A stretch of 64,000 nucleotides of DNA from Alphaproteobacteria bacterium (GTDB lineage: Bacteria; Pseudomonadota; Alphaproteobacteria; Micavibrionales; UBA2020): the NCBI GenBank assembly GCA_021413445.1, contig JAIOQI010000001.1, positions 1 through 64,000 of the forward strand, in the 5' to 3' direction. Numbering within the stretch: position 1 is the first letter of the stretch; the number at the start of each line of letters is the position of its first letter. Position numbers and translations under genes: made by a program. Of the stretch, positions 30,568-39,960 are shown piece after piece. The notes below the pieces were generated by a model that made no database searches, was not told the DNA's origin, and saw nothing but the letters and a program-made list of their open reading frames with translations.

Positions 30568-32877
30568 ATGCTCTCACGCCATCTGGAACAGACGCTGCAC
30601 CGCGCCCTTGCCTACGCCAATGCCCGCCGCCATGAATTCGCGACGCTGGAGCATTTGCTGCTGGCGCTCACCGAGGACCAGGACGCGGTGGCGGTGATGC
30701 GCGCCTGCGGGATCGATCTCGAGCGCCTGCGCCAGAACCTGGTCCAGTATATTGACGAGGAACTGCAAAACCTGGTGCATCCGTCGTCCGACGAAGCCAA
30801 GCCGACCTCCAGTTTCCAGCGGGTGCTGCAGCGCGCGGCGATTCATGTGCAGTCGTCGGGGCGCGAGGAAGTGACCGGGGCGAACGTGCTGGTGGCGCTG
30901 TTTTCCGAACGCGAGAGCAATGCGGTGTTCTTGCTGCAGGAACAGGAAATGACCCGCTTCGACGCGGTGAATTACATCTCCCACGGCATCGCCAAGGTGC
31001 CGGGCCAGGCCGAGACCCGCACCGTGCACGGCGCGGAGGAAGCCACAGCCGAAGAGAACATCATCAAGAAGGGCCGCGAGGCGCTGGACGCCTATTGCGT
31101 CAACCTCAACAACAAGGCGATCAAGGGCAAGATCGACCCGCTGATCGGGCGCGAGGCGGAGGTGGAGCGCACCATCCAGGTGCTCTGCCGCCGCACCAAG
31201 AACAACCCGCTCTACGTCGGCGATCCCGGCGTCGGCAAGACGGCGATCGCCGAGGGCCTTGCCCGCCGGATCACCGAGGGCGACGTGCCGGAAGTCCTCA
31301 AGGATTGCACGATTTACGCGCTGGACATGGGCTCGCTGCTGGCCGGCACGCGCTACCGCGGCGATTTCGAGGAGCGCATCAAGGCGGTCATCACCGAGCT
31401 GCAGGCGATCGAGGGCTCGATCCTGTTTATCGACGAGATCCACACCGTGATCGGCGCCGGCGCGACCTCGGGCGGCGCGATGGACGCCTCCAACCTGCTG
31501 AAACCGAGCTTGTCCAGCGGCACGCTGCGCTGCATCGGCTCCACCACCTACAAGGAATACCGCAACCACTTCGAGAAAGACCGCGCGCTGGTGCGCCGCT
31601 TCCAGAAAATCGATGTGCATGAGCCGTCGCAGGAAGACGCGTTCCGCATCCTCAAGGGGCTCAAGCCCTATTACGAGGAGCATCACAAGGTGCATTATTC
31701 TGACGAGGTCCTGCGTTCCGCAGTGGAGCTGTCGGCGCGCTATATCGGCGACCGCAAGCTGCCCGACAAGGCAATCGACGTGATCGACGAGGCGGGCGCC
31801 TCGCAGATGCTGCTGCCGGCGGCCAAACGCAAAAAGAATATCACCGTCAAGGATGTTGAATCGATTATCGCCATGATCGCCCGCATCCCGCCGAAAACCA
31901 TCACCAAGGACGACAAGGATGTGCTGGCCAATCTCGAGCGCGACCTCAAGACCATGGTCTTCGGCCAGGATCCGGCGGTGATGGCGCTCTCCGCCGCGAT
32001 CAAGCTGTCCCGAGCGGGCCTGCGCGATGCCGAAAAGCCGATCGGCAGCTACCTGTTCTCCGGCCCCACCGGCGTTGGCAAGACCGAAATGGCGCGGCAG
32101 CTGGCGAAAACGCTGGGGCTCGAGCTGATTCGTTTTGATATGTCGGAATATATGGAGCGTCATTCGGTGTCGCGCCTGATCGGCGCGCCGCCCGGTTATG
32201 TCGGGTTCGACCAGGGCGGGCTGATGACGGACAAGATCGACCAGCATCCGTATTCCGTCCTGCTGCTGGATGAAATCGAAAAGGCGCATCCCGACATTTA
32301 TAATATTTTGCTGCAGGTGATGGACTACGGCAAGCTGACCGACAACAACGGCAAGACCATCGATTTCCGCCATGTCATCCTCATCATGACCACCAATGCC
32401 GGCGCTTCCGAAATGGCCAAGGCCACCATGGGCTTCGAGCGCGGCCTCCGCGAGGGCGACGACGAGGAGGCGATCAACCGCGCCTTTACGCCGGAATTCC
32501 GCAACCGCCTCGACGCGATCATCTCCTTCAAGGCGCTGACGCCGGAAATGATCGGCCGCGTGGTGGACAAATTCATCATGCAGCTGGAGGCGCAGCTCGG
32601 CGACCGCGGCGTGACCATCGAGCTGACCGACGCGGCGCGGCAATGGCTGGGCCGGAAGGGCTACGACCCGGCGATGGGCGCGCGCCCCCTCGCCCGCGTG
32701 ATCCAGGAACATGTCAAAAAGCCCCTTTCCGAAGAGCTGCTGTTCGGCCGCCTGACCAAGGGCGGCGCGGTCGGAATCGGCGTTGCCGACGACAAGCTGA
32801 CTTTCGAATATCACGCCCTCAAGCCCGGGCAGGAGAAAAAAACCGAATCCCGTCCCGAACATGAGACGGTAAAATAA
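30568..32877 (+). CDS. clpA: ATP-dependent Clp protease ATP-binding subunit ClpA
   Basis: AAA+ unfoldase that feeds proteins to ClpP. 769 residues: Clp N-domain repeats (1-140), first AAA module with Walker A GDPGVGKT (about residue 215) and [12 protein letters not shown], and the pore-related [12 protein letters not shown] second AAA module has Walker [10 protein letters not shown] (about residue 496) and [12 protein letters not shown], plus a C-terminal D2-small domain. Lack of a coiled-coil middle domain separates it from ClpB. clpP is not in this window. The next gene starts directly after the stop. Confidence 0.97.
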   Translation: MLSRHLEQTLHRALAYANARRHEFATLEHLLLALTEDQDAVAVMRACGIDLERLRQNLVQYIDEELQNLVHPSSDEAKPTSSFQRVLQRAAIHVQSSGREEVTGANVLVALFSERESNAVFLLQEQEMTRFDAVNYISHGIAKVPGQAETRTVHGAEEATAEENIIKKGREALDAYCVNLNNKAIKGKIDPLIGREAEVERTIQVLCRRTKNNPLYVGDPGVGKTAIAEGLARRITEGDVPEVLKDCTIYALDMGSLLAGTRYRGDFEERIKAVITELQAIEGSILFIDEIHTVIGAGATSGGAMDASNLLKPSLSSGTLRCIGSTTYKEYRNHFEKDRALVRRFQKIDVHEPSQEDAFRILKGLKPYYEEHHKVHYSDEVLRSAVELSARYIGDRKLPDKAIDVIDEAGASQMLLPAAKRKKNITVKDVESIIAMIARIPPKTITKDDKDVLANLERDLKTMVFGQDPAVMALSAAIKLSRAGLRDAEKPIGSYLFSGPTGVGKTEMARQLAKTLGLELIRFDMSEYMERHSVSRLIGAPPGYVGFDQGGLMTDKIDQHPYSVLLLDEIEKAHPDIYNILLQVMDYGKLTDNNGKTIDFRHVILIMTTNAGASEMAKATMGFERGLREGDDEEAINRAFTPEFRNRLDAIISFKALTPEMIGRVVDKFIMQLEAQLGDRGVTIELTDAARQWLGRKGYDPAMGARPLARVIQEHVKKPLSEELLFGRLTKGGAVGIGVADDKLTFEYHALKPGQEKKTESRPEHETVK

Positions 32878-33354
32878 ATGCCGCACCAGCCGGAAAAATT
32901 CATGCGCCGGGCGATCGAGCTCTCGCGCCAGAAGATGGAAGAGAACCACGGCGGGCCTTTCGGCGCGGTGATCGTTAAAAATGGGAGCATTATCGGCGAA
33001 GGCTGGAACATGGTGACCTCCAGCGCCGACCCGACGGCCCATGCCGAAGTGACCGCCATCCGCGCCGCCTGCAAGAGTCTCGGCGATTTCAAGCTGGAAG
33101 GCTGCGAGATCTACACCAGCTGCGAGCCCTGCCCGATGTGCCTGGCAGCGATCTACTGGGCGCGGCTGGATAAAATTTACTACGCCAATACGCGCAAAGA
33201 CGCCGCCGCGATCGGGTTTGACGACGATTTCCTCTACCACGAAATCACCTTGCCGGAAGCCGAGAGGAAATTGCCCATACAGCGGATGCTGGCCGGGGAA
33301 GCCAAAACCGTTTTCGACAGCTGGACGAAAAAAACGGATAAGACGCTTTATTAG
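32878..33354 (+). CDS. Guanine deaminase-like CMP/dCMP-type deaminase
   Basis: Zinc-dependent deaminase of the cytidine-deaminase fold, 158 residues. Zinc and catalytic residues are visible in THAEVTAI-type sequence (HAEV, about residues 55-58) and SCEPCPMCLAAIYWARL (about 80-96). The overall sequence, including GGPFGAVIV and the C-terminal tail, resembles Bacillus GuaD, which converts guanine to xanthine, more than tRNA adenosine deaminase TadA. It starts immediately after the clpA stop codon, so it is probably in the clpSA operon. Substrate specificity is inferred. Confidence 0.87.
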   Translation: MPHQPEKFMRRAIELSRQKMEENHGGPFGAVIVKNGSIIGEGWNMVTSSADPTAHAEVTAIRAACKSLGDFKLEGCEIYTSCEPCPMCLAAIYWARLDKIYYANTRKDAAAIGFDDDFLYHEITLPEAERKLPIQRMLAGEAKTVFDSWTKKTDKTLY

Positions 33355-33369
33355 AAAGGGAGATCAATC

Positions 33370-34062
33370 ATGAAATGGGAAATTACCGGCGGGTCGGCTT
33401 TTCCGCTGCTGAAATTCGCGCTGGAAAAAGGCGAGGGCGTCAAATCACAATCCGGGTCGATGGTGGCGATCAGCGACGGCCTGAAGCTGGAGGGCAAGGT
33501 CGATGGCGGCATCGGCAAGGCGATCGGCCGGATGTTCTCCGGCGAGTCCTTTTTCATGCAGCATATCGTGGCGGAAGCGCGCCCGGGCTGGGTGTTGCTG
33601 GCCTCTCCCGTCCCGGGCGGCATCACCGACATCGAGATCAAGCCGGGGCAGGAGCTGACCGTGCAGAAGAACGGCTTCCTGGCCGGCACGCCGGGGATAG
33701 AGGTTTCCTCCAAAGTGCAGAGCTTGGCGCGGGGATTCTTGAGCGGGGAAGGTTTCTTCGTCGTGAAGCTGACCGGCGCCGGCACCGCTTTTTTGAGCAC
33801 TTATGGCGCGATCCAGGCGATTGATATTCCGGCGGGGGAGCAGGTGATGATCGACAACGGCCACCTGATCGCCTGGGATTCCAGCATGAAATACGAGATC
33901 ACCAAGGCGACCTCGAGCTGGTTCGCGTCACTGACCACCGGCTCCGGCTTCGTCTGCCGCTTCGCCGGTCCCGGGCGCGTGCTGGTGCAGACCCGCAACC
34001 CGTGGGGCCTGGGCGGCTGGATTTATCAGTTCCTGCCTATCCCGCAGACGACCCGCCGCTAG
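33370..34062 (+). CDS. AIM24 / TIGR00266 family protein
   Basis: 230-residue beta-rich protein of the AIM24-like family: repeated strands such as FFMQHIVAEARPGWVLLA, FFVVKLTGAGTAFLSTYGAI and FVCRFAGPGRVLVQTRNPWGLGGW, the last close to the C-terminal family signature. The fold is a tryptophan-attenuator (TRAP)-like double beta-helix. Function in bacteria is not established. AAGGGAG lies 6-7 bases before the ATG, 15 bases after the deaminase gene. Confidence 0.9.
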   Translation: MKWEITGGSAFPLLKFALEKGEGVKSQSGSMVAISDGLKLEGKVDGGIGKAIGRMFSGESFFMQHIVAEARPGWVLLASPVPGGITDIEIKPGQELTVQKNGFLAGTPGIEVSSKVQSLARGFLSGEGFFVVKLTGAGTAFLSTYGAIQAIDIPAGEQVMIDNGHLIAWDSSMKYEITKATSSWFASLTTGSGFVCRFAGPGRVLVQTRNPWGLGGWIYQFLPIPQTTRR

Positions 34063-34076
34063 AGCAGGATTTTTAT

Positions 34077-34709
34077 TTATGCTTTGGCCATCAGGCGCGA
34101 CGGCAGGCCGTCTTCCGGATCCTGGACGCCGGCGTCCTCGCGCTCGATGAATTCCGACAGATCCACCAGATCGACGAAGTGGTCGGCCTGGCGGCGCAAT
34201 TCGTCGGCCACCATCGGCGGATGGGTGCGGACGGTCGAGATGACCGTCAGGCGCACGCCCTTGCGCTGCACGGATTCGACCAGGCGCCGGAAATCCCCGT
34301 CGCCGGAGAAGAGCACGATATGATCGACATGTTCAGCCATATCCAGCATGTCGATGGCCAGCTCGATGTCCATGTTGCCCTTGACCTTGCGCCGTCCGGC
34401 GGAGTCGGTGAATTCCTTGGCCGGTTTTGTGACCATGGTGTAGCCGTTGTAATCCAGCCAGTCGATCAGGGGGCGGATCGGCGAAAACTCCTGGTCTTCG
34501 ACCAGCGCCGTGTAATAGAAGGCGCGCACCAGCCGGCTTTGCGCTGAAATCCAGCTCAGCAGCCGCTTGTAGTCAATGTCAAATTCGAGGCTTTTGGTGG
34601 CGGCGTAAAGGTTGGCGCCATCGATGAATACGGCCAGTTTCTCTTCGGGGTAGAAGAAGTTAGAGCTACGGGATTCGTTATTATTGTTGTTTTTCAAGGG
34701 AATCTCCAC
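34077..34709 (-). CDS. NYN-domain (LabA/DUF88-like) protein
   Basis: 210 residues of the NYN/PIN-like nuclease fold. The acidic metal-binding residues are in VFIDGANLYAATKSL (about 28-42), MDIELAIDMLDMAEHVDHIVLFSGDGDFRRLVE and the basic strand KGVRLTVIS. Proteins of this group are predicted RNases acting on structured or processed RNA; the activity here is inferred. It lies between the AIM24 gene (convergent) and rpoZ (divergent). Confidence 0.9.
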   Translation of the reverse strand: MEIPLKNNNNNESRSSNFFYPEEKLAVFIDGANLYAATKSLEFDIDYKRLLSWISAQSRLVRAFYYTALVEDQEFSPIRPLIDWLDYNGYTMVTKPAKEFTDSAGRRKVKGNMDIELAIDMLDMAEHVDHIVLFSGDGDFRRLVESVQRKGVRLTVISTVRTHPPMVADELRRQADHFVDLVDLSEFIEREDAGVQDPEDGLPSRLMAKA

Positions 34710-34802
34710 GTTTTGAGGGAATGAATTTATAGAGGGTGAGGCGGCGCGCTGTCAAGAAAAAGGTTAGGGGTGTCACCCGAAATATTTTGGAAACGAATCT
34801 TC

Positions 34803-34831
34803 TGGACAAAGGCGGCATAAGACCTTATAAA
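34803..34831 (+). promoter_or_regulatory. Likely promoter of rpoZ
   Basis: TGGACA (34,803-34,808) and TATAAA (34,826-34,831) have 17-base spacing and lie 38 bases before the rpoZ start. Confidence 0.55.
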
Positions 34832-34868
34832 AGCTGCTGATTTTAAAATGTTCTGGAGGTAAGCGGAT

Positions 34869-35294
34869 ATGGCACGGGTCACAGTAGAAGATTGCATCAT
34901 CAAAATCCCCAACCGGTTTGAACTGGTGATGGTGGCCTCCCAGCGGGCGCGCGAGATTGGTTCCGGCGCGGCGCTGATGGTGGAGCGGGATAACGATAAA
35001 AACCCGGTGGTCTCGCTGCGCGAGATTGCCGATACGGACATTTCCCTGATCGCCCTGCGCGAGTCGCTGATTAAAAACCACCAGAAAGTGATCGAAATCG
35101 AAGAAGACGAAGACGAGATCATTGACGTCATGGACGGCGAAAATGAATGGGCGGCGGTCGCCGGCGCGGCTGTGGAGTCGGAAGTGGCGGACGCCGGGAT
35201 GCAGGAAGAAGAGCTGGCCGAAGACGAAGAAAGCGATATTGCGGCGGAAGTCAGCAATGCTGACGCCGACCATGCCGATGAAGAGGGTGTCTGA
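34869..35294 (+). CDS. rpoZ: DNA-directed RNA polymerase omega subunit
   Basis: Assembles with the beta-prime subunit of RNA polymerase. The N-terminus ARVTVEDCIIKIPNRFELVMVASQRAREI with the later NPVVSLREIAD is diagnostic. At 141 residues it is longer than E. coli omega (91) because of a strongly acidic tail (IEIEEDEDEIIDVMDGENE and EEELAEDEESD) common among alphaproteobacteria. GGAGGT lies well placed upstream. spoT/relA, which often follows rpoZ, is not next to it; the next gene on this strand is a regulator after a convergent gene. Confidence 0.96.
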   Translation: MARVTVEDCIIKIPNRFELVMVASQRAREIGSGAALMVERDNDKNPVVSLREIADTDISLIALRESLIKNHQKVIEIEEDEDEIIDVMDGENEWAAVAGAAVESEVADAGMQEEELAEDEESDIAAEVSNADADHADEEGV

Positions 35295-35320
35295 TCTCTC
35301 CAGGGCATCGGGCTCTCCGG

Positions 35321-35629
35321 CTATTGTTTTTTCTGATAATTGCAAAGCGTGCTGCGGACGATTTCATCGTCCTTCATTTCATAGAACATGATGAAACCGC
35401 GTGAGACCGCGGCATCGAGATGGTCTTTTTTCATCCCCTTCAGCACCACGGGTTTGTTGTTGGCGTTGATGATGATGTCGCGCGGGTTTTCCGGACTGAT
35501 GTCAAAGCTGATCGGTTTTTCCGCGCTACCGTCAAAAGCGCTCACCACCGGCACCATCACGGTCACCCCGGTCCGGGCGCCAAATAAAACTTCATATTCG
35601 GTAATGATCTCATGCGCTTGAATGGCCAT
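35321..35629 (-). CDS. Small protein, unknown
   Basis: 102 residues from the ATG at 35,629 (AIQAHEIITEYEVLFG), chosen because GGGAGAG lies upstream; a longer frame begins at 35,677. The sequence looks globular alpha/beta (TVMVPVVSAFDGS, RDIIINANNKPVVLKGMKKDHLDAAVSRGFIMFYEM) without known motif or signal peptide. It is convergent with rpoZ and divergent from the OmpR-like gene. Confidence 0.65.
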   Translation of the reverse strand: MAIQAHEIITEYEVLFGARTGVTVMVPVVSAFDGSAEKPISFDISPENPRDIIINANNKPVVLKGMKKDHLDAAVSRGFIMFYEMKDDEIVRSTLCNYQKKQ

Positions 35630-35700
35630 GCCTGGTTCTCTCCCCTGATTGCATTTTAGCAGAATCTGTCTTAACAAATCGTTGTTGATGTACTAACCTC

Positions 35701-36282
35701 ATGAAACAAATGAAAAAAATTCTCCTGATCCAGATTCCCCCCGCCGTGGAGCGGGCCCTGACCGAGCAGCTGCAGACCGGCGTGGACTGGGAGATCGCTG
35801 TCCTGACGGAGGCGCCGCCGGTTTTTAGCCGCAGGCCCGACCTGGTGGTGACCGGCGGCGGCGGGGCGGCGGTATTTTCAGGCTGTCCGGTGCTGGCCTT
35901 GTCGTGGGCAAAACCGCGGCGTCTGGGCGCGGTGCTGCGGCAGATCGGGCAGATGCTGGCGCAGCCGGTTTTATATACGGGCGACATCGCCATCGGCCCT
36001 TATACCTTCAAGCCGCAGGAAAAATCCCTGACGCGGCCGGATGGGGAGGACATTGCCCTGACCGACCGCGAAGTGGATATTCTGGCCTATCTGGCCCGTT
36101 CTCCGGGCCAGCCGGTCAGCCGCGACGAACTGCTGAAAAACGTATGGCAGTACCAGGAGGGCATCGATACCCATACGCTGGAGACCCATATTTACCGCCT
36201 GCGGCAAAAAATCGAGGCTTCGGCGGAGGAACCGCGCCTGCTGCTGACCGTCGGGGGCGGGTATTCCCTGCATTTATCCTGA
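35701..36282 (+). CDS. OmpR/PhoB-type winged-helix regulator with degenerate receiver
   Basis: 193 residues. The C-terminal half (about 95-193) is a clear Trans_reg_C winged helix: LTDREVDILAYLARSPGQPVSRDELLKNVW, THTLETHIYRLRQKIE and LLTVGGGYSLHL. The N-terminal 90 residues have a receiver-like pattern (KKILLIQIPPAVERAL...DLVVTGGG) but are too short and lack the acidic pair and the phospho-acceptor Asp. Hence it is probably a phosphorylation-independent regulator. ATG at 35,710 is a possible alternative start. No sensor kinase is adjacent. Confidence 0.87.
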   Translation: MKQMKKILLIQIPPAVERALTEQLQTGVDWEIAVLTEAPPVFSRRPDLVVTGGGGAAVFSGCPVLALSWAKPRRLGAVLRQIGQMLAQPVLYTGDIAIGPYTFKPQEKSLTRPDGEDIALTDREVDILAYLARSPGQPVSRDELLKNVWQYQEGIDTHTLETHIYRLRQKIEASAEEPRLLLTVGGGYSLHLS

Positions 36283-36297
36283 AGAATGCCGGCGGCG

Positions 36298-37029
36298 TTA
36301 TTTGCGCAGGTTCAATAGTTCCAGGTGTTTTGCATCTTCGGCTTTGGTGTTGTCCGACGACCACAGCTGGTCGGTGGAATCGGGGGGATAGAGCACCATT
36401 CTTTTGATTTCCACGGCGATCAGCCAGTAATTCTGTTCCGCCATCACCACCGGCGCAGCGCTGTCCGCATATTTCGGTATGAGCATCAGCTGCATCGTGA
36501 GCGGCTTGCCTCCCTTGTTCAGGGCGGCGTCCTCAATCATCTTTCCCACGGCGGGATCCGGCACGGTCAGCCATTGCTTGTCCATGATTCCCTGGGGGAT
36601 AATCGCATAAGACTGGCTGTTGTAGTCAACGGGGAAGAAAGTCTCCTCTTTAAAGTTTTCGATAAAAAACCCCTTATTGACGGTGCTGTAAGGCGACAGT
36701 TTCACCGGCACCTCGATGATAAAAGGTTCTTGCAGCGTGAGCAGGCTATAGGTGCTTTTCAGGCCCACGACCAGCTGATCGAGAACCGTCGGACGATCGG
36801 CGACCGAGGCATCCTGGTAGTCCAGGGTGTTGTGCGCCATCGCTTCGAAATCCGGCGTCCTGCCGCTGAGCTTGGAAAAAATCATATAGACGTAGTCGGG
36901 GGTCGATGGTTCCGGCTTTCTGGCCTGCAAAGTGTAGCTCGCGGCCTCTTCCGCTGCCGCCGTCGGCGCCGGCAGGGCATAGAGGCAGAAAAGCGCGGCG
37001 AGTATTCCAAGATAAACTGTTTTTTTCAT
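36298..37029 (-). CDS. Exported protein, unknown
   Basis: 243 residues from ATG at 37,029. A signal peptide (KKTVYLGILAALFCLYALPAPTAAA) precedes a mature domain with mixed beta content (FIIEVPVKLSPYSTVNKGFFIENF; PLTMQLMLIPKYADSAAPVVMAEQNYWLIAVEIKRMVLYPP). The TPDYVYMIFSKLSGRTPDFEAMA region near its start looks conserved. I could not place it in a family with confidence. It is divergent from the Smr gene. Confidence 0.75.
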   Translation of the reverse strand: MKKTVYLGILAALFCLYALPAPTAAAEEAASYTLQARKPEPSTPDYVYMIFSKLSGRTPDFEAMAHNTLDYQDASVADRPTVLDQLVVGLKSTYSLLTLQEPFIIEVPVKLSPYSTVNKGFFIENFKEETFFPVDYNSQSYAIIPQGIMDKQWLTVPDPAVGKMIEDAALNKGGKPLTMQLMLIPKYADSAAPVVMAEQNYWLIAVEIKRMVLYPPDSTDQLWSSDNTKAEDAKHLELLNLRK

Positions 37030-37107
37030 GCTGTTATCCGCTTCAGACTCCCATCTATAATAGTATATCATAAATCTGAGCAATATATTAACGGGGCGGG
37101 CAACCGT

Positions 37108-37617
37108 ATGAAAAAAGGCCGGAATTCAGCGGGAAAAGACGAAGAGGGGCGGCGGCTGTGGCAGGGGGTGACGCGCAGCGTCAAGGCCTATGCGCCCGCC
37201 AAGGACCCGTCCCCCAAGGCGGCCGCCGCCCCCGCTAAAACGCACCCTGTGACTAAAACCCCGGCGGAGCCTGCCGCCCCTTCCCCTTCCTCCCGCGGTT
37301 TTGACCGTTCGACCGCCACCAAACTCAAGCGCGGCCAGTTGCCGCTGGAGGGCCGGCTGGACCTGCACGGCATGACGCAGCAGGAGGCCTTCGACGCCTT
37401 GCAGGGTTTTTTGCGCGCGGCGGCGGCGCACCAAAAAAGGACGGTGCTGGTCATTACCGGCAAGGGGCAGCGGTCGGAAGGGGTGTTGCGGCGCCTGCTG
37501 CCGCTGTGGCTGGAGGAGCCGTCGTTGAAAAAATACATTCTTGCCGTCACCGGCGCCGCCGCGAAAGACGGCGGGTCGGGCGCTTTTTATATCCGCCTGC
37601 GGAAACCTAAAAATTAG
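37108..37617 (+). CDS. Smr/MutS2-type domain protein
   Basis: 169 residues. A basic, Pro/Ala-rich disordered N-terminus (about 1-80) leads to an Smr domain: LDLHGMTQQEAFDALQGFL (the LDxHG motif), TVLVITGKGQRSEGVLRRLLPLWL (the TGxG motif) and FYIRLRK. Free-standing Smr proteins are thought to be nicking endonucleases or ribosome-associated nucleases. The ATG at 37,108 is chosen because the upstream frame is only the shadow of the opposite gene. Confidence 0.92.
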   Translation: MKKGRNSAGKDEEGRRLWQGVTRSVKAYAPAKDPSPKAAAAPAKTHPVTKTPAEPAAPSPSSRGFDRSTATKLKRGQLPLEGRLDLHGMTQQEAFDALQGFLRAAAAHQKRTVLVITGKGQRSEGVLRRLLPLWLEEPSLKKYILAVTGAAAKDGGSGAFYIRLRKPKN

Positions 37618-37625
37618 AAGGAAAG

Positions 37626-38555
37626 CTAGCTTTTCGCCTGATCGGGGCCCAGCGGCCGGATGGAAATTTTCTTGCCGGGGAGGATGCCCGTATCCGGCGA
37701 CGGATTCCCGCCGAGCTCGGTCAGTTTTTTCCGCGCGCTTTCTATGGCGGCCTGCCCGTAGTTTTCAAAGTTGAACTCGTGCAGGACCGGCGGGAATGCC
37801 TTGTTGCTGAATTCGTAAATCTCGCTGACGCGCTGCGTCGCAAAGTTGAAAATGACCTTCAATGTCGGGTTGTTCGCATCATCAATGTTTTTCTTTTCCA
37901 CCAGTGTCTCGTGGTCGGCGGCGGTATAGCGACCGTACTCCCAGTAGAGTTCACGGAGATCTTTGTACAGGAGCGGCTTGTTGTAAGCCTGGGCGTTCTG
38001 CATCTGGGCGGGGATGATGCTGCCGGAAAGCCCGGTGCGGGCGAAGAGCCTGCCCATCTCGATCCCGCAGTCCTCGACGGCGCGCGAAAAATATCTGCCG
38101 CTGTCATAGGCCGGGTCTGCCCCCAGCTTGAACAGTTCCCCAGTCGTCTCCAGGCTGCCGGAGGTTTGCAGGTCGGGACAGAAAACGATGGCGCGGCTTG
38201 ACCAGTTTAGCGCATCGTTGAGTTGGAGGGAGACTCCCTGTTTGCGGGCGGTCAGGTAAATTTTCTGCAGGTCTTCCGTCGGGCCGAAACAGGCTTTGGC
38301 ATTCAAAGCGGTCTGCCAGTCCAGGTGCCTGCCGGTACAGGCCGCAATCAGGCCCTTAGTGTCCAGCCGGGAGAGCGTGTAAACGAGGCGGTGGGAGCTC
38401 CATTTGTTGCTGGAGATCCGGCTGGCGGCGGTGCGCATTTTTTCTTGCGCGGCGGGGGACAGCTGCTCTCCTGCGGTGTCGCGCAGGACGTCGTTCAGGT
38501 AATCCGCCGTCTGCTGCCATTGCTTGAGATCGCTGCTGTTATTAAAAAAATCCAT
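37626..38555 (-). CDS. Protein of unknown function
   Basis: 309 residues, largely helical, no signal peptide. The middle contains ankyrin-like pieces (KLGADPAYDSGRYFSRAVEDCGIEMGRLFARTGLSG), which suggests a distant solenoid fold. The C-terminal quarter is distinct (FNFATQRVSEIYEFSNKAFPPVLHEFNFENYGQAAIESARKKL) and ends in a short basic tail. Convergent with the Smr gene. Ankyrin relationship is only a suspicion. Confidence 0.65.
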   Translation of the reverse strand: MDFFNNSSDLKQWQQTADYLNDVLRDTAGEQLSPAAQEKMRTAASRISSNKWSSHRLVYTLSRLDTKGLIAACTGRHLDWQTALNAKACFGPTEDLQKIYLTARKQGVSLQLNDALNWSSRAIVFCPDLQTSGSLETTGELFKLGADPAYDSGRYFSRAVEDCGIEMGRLFARTGLSGSIIPAQMQNAQAYNKPLLYKDLRELYWEYGRYTAADHETLVEKKNIDDANNPTLKVIFNFATQRVSEIYEFSNKAFPPVLHEFNFENYGQAAIESARKKLTELGGNPSPDTGILPGKKISIRPLGPDQAKS

Positions 38556-38720
38556 CGTGGCGCTTTTCTTCCCGGGAGCGGGACCAGAGTTGATGACCCC
38601 GTTTTTTTAGGACAAAAATGGCAATATGTCAATAGACATACATTTACATATCTTTATAAGGAGAATTCTTCTATAAAAATATCCCGTCTTTGGCTACTAT
38701 TCCCCTGATTTGACGGCAGA

Positions 38721-39878
38721 ATGAGGCTCTCTATGCACCGACTCCATCATTGTATCCGGATTTTGCTGGCCAGCGCTGTTTTGGCCATGGCCGCGGCTTG
38801 GCCGGCCGCCGCCGCCCCGGCGCCTGAGCCGGCCGCAGTGTCCGCTGCCGTAAAAGAATCGCTGCCGGCTCCCAAGGTCAAGGCGGCGGTCATGAAACCG
38901 GTCCGCCGCCCGGTCCGGATGGGTTCTGACGAGGCCCTGCCGGCGACAGATATAGACGAGACCCTCCCGTTGCCGAAGTATCCGGAAGGCGCCCGCACGG
39001 CGACGGGGAAGATGCAAACCTATGCGATGGGCGAGGAAGATACGCTGATCGATGTGGCGCGTTATTACCATCTGGGTTATATCGAGGCGCGCGCCGCCAA
39101 CCTAAGGATGGACCCGTGGACGCCGGTGCCGGGCGAAGAGGCGGTCATCCCCGCCTTCAGGCTGCTGCCGCGCGCGCCGCAAAAAGGCATCGTGGTCAAT
39201 CTGGCGCAGATGCGCATGTATTATTTCAAGGACCCGAAAAAAGAACCGCTGACCTTCCCGATCGGCATCGGCCGCGAAGGCCTTCAGACGCCGACCGGGG
39301 AGACCAGGATCGTCCGCAAGGCGGCGGGCCCCACATGGTTTCCGACCGAGCGGATGCGTGAGGAAAAACCCTATCTTCCCGTCGCTGTCCCCGCCGGCCC
39401 CTCCAACCCGCTCGGCACTCACGCGCTGTATCTGGGCTGGCCGACCTTCCTGATCCACGGCTCCAACAAGCCCTGGGCAATCGGCCGCCGCGTCAGCTCC
39501 GGCTGTATGCGGATGTATCCTGAAGACATTGCCGAGCTTTATAAAATGGCGCCCGTCGGCACCAAGGTCACGGTGGTCGATCAGCCGATACTGGTGGGCT
39601 GGGTGGAGGGTGAGCTTTATCTGGAGGCAAACCCTTCGAAAACCCAGGGCAATGACATCGAAATCGACGGCGAATATACCGTCAAGGAATTTGACGCCGC
39701 GCTCAGGCAAATAATTATCAATGCCGCCGACGTGAAGGCCGAAATGATTGACTGGGACATCGTCAAAAAGGTTGTCGAAGAGCGCGCCGGATATCCGGTG
39801 CCCATCGCCAACGCGAAAAACCCGCCGCCGCCGAAAAAGAAATCTGTCCGTGTCGAGCGCAGGTTCAATTACAATTGA
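38721..39878 (+). CDS. L,D-transpeptidase (YkuD family)
   Basis: Periplasmic enzyme that cross-links peptidoglycan at 3-3 bonds or attaches proteins to it. 385 residues: signal peptide (IRILLASAVLAMAAAWPAAAA), a proline/lysine linker, a LysM-like region (TYAMGEEDTLIDVARYYHLGYIEARAANLRMDPWTPVPGEEAVIP) and the YkuD domain with HGSNKPWAIGRRVSSGCMRM; the catalytic cysteine is about residue 262. The tail is basic. ATG at 38,733 is an alternative start. A bidirectional terminator follows 22 bases after the stop. Confidence 0.95.
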   Translation: MRLSMHRLHHCIRILLASAVLAMAAAWPAAAAPAPEPAAVSAAVKESLPAPKVKAAVMKPVRRPVRMGSDEALPATDIDETLPLPKYPEGARTATGKMQTYAMGEEDTLIDVARYYHLGYIEARAANLRMDPWTPVPGEEAVIPAFRLLPRAPQKGIVVNLAQMRMYYFKDPKKEPLTFPIGIGREGLQTPTGETRIVRKAAGPTWFPTERMREEKPYLPVAVPAGPSNPLGTHALYLGWPTFLIHGSNKPWAIGRRVSSGCMRMYPEDIAELYKMAPVGTKVTVVDQPILVGWVEGELYLEANPSKTQGNDIEIDGEYTVKEFDAALRQIIINAADVKAEMIDWDIVKKVVEERAGYPVPIANAKNPPPPKKKSVRVERRFNYN

Positions 39879-39900
39879 TATTGCCGGCGCATCTTACAAC

Positions 39901-39938
39901 AAAACCGCACCGTGAATATTTCACGGTGCGGTTTTTGC
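39901..39938. terminator. Bidirectional intrinsic terminator
   Basis: CCGCACCGTGA (39,905-39,915) pairs perfectly with TCACGGTGCGG (39,921-39,931), with A and T runs on either side. It ends the L,D-transpeptidase from the left and the lipoprotein from the right. Confidence 0.94.
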
Positions 39939-39960
39939 TTACCCCGGAAGGGGCAGAAGA

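Noticed and set aside
30574-33240. 888-codon minus-strand frame opposite clpA and the deaminase
   Set aside because: Its sequence is the reverse complement of well-identified genes, with a repetitive His/Asp/Arg-like composition; no family features.
36325-37107. Long upstream extension of the Smr gene
   Set aside because: The region is the reverse of the exported-protein gene; the Smr gene has its own ATG at 37,108.
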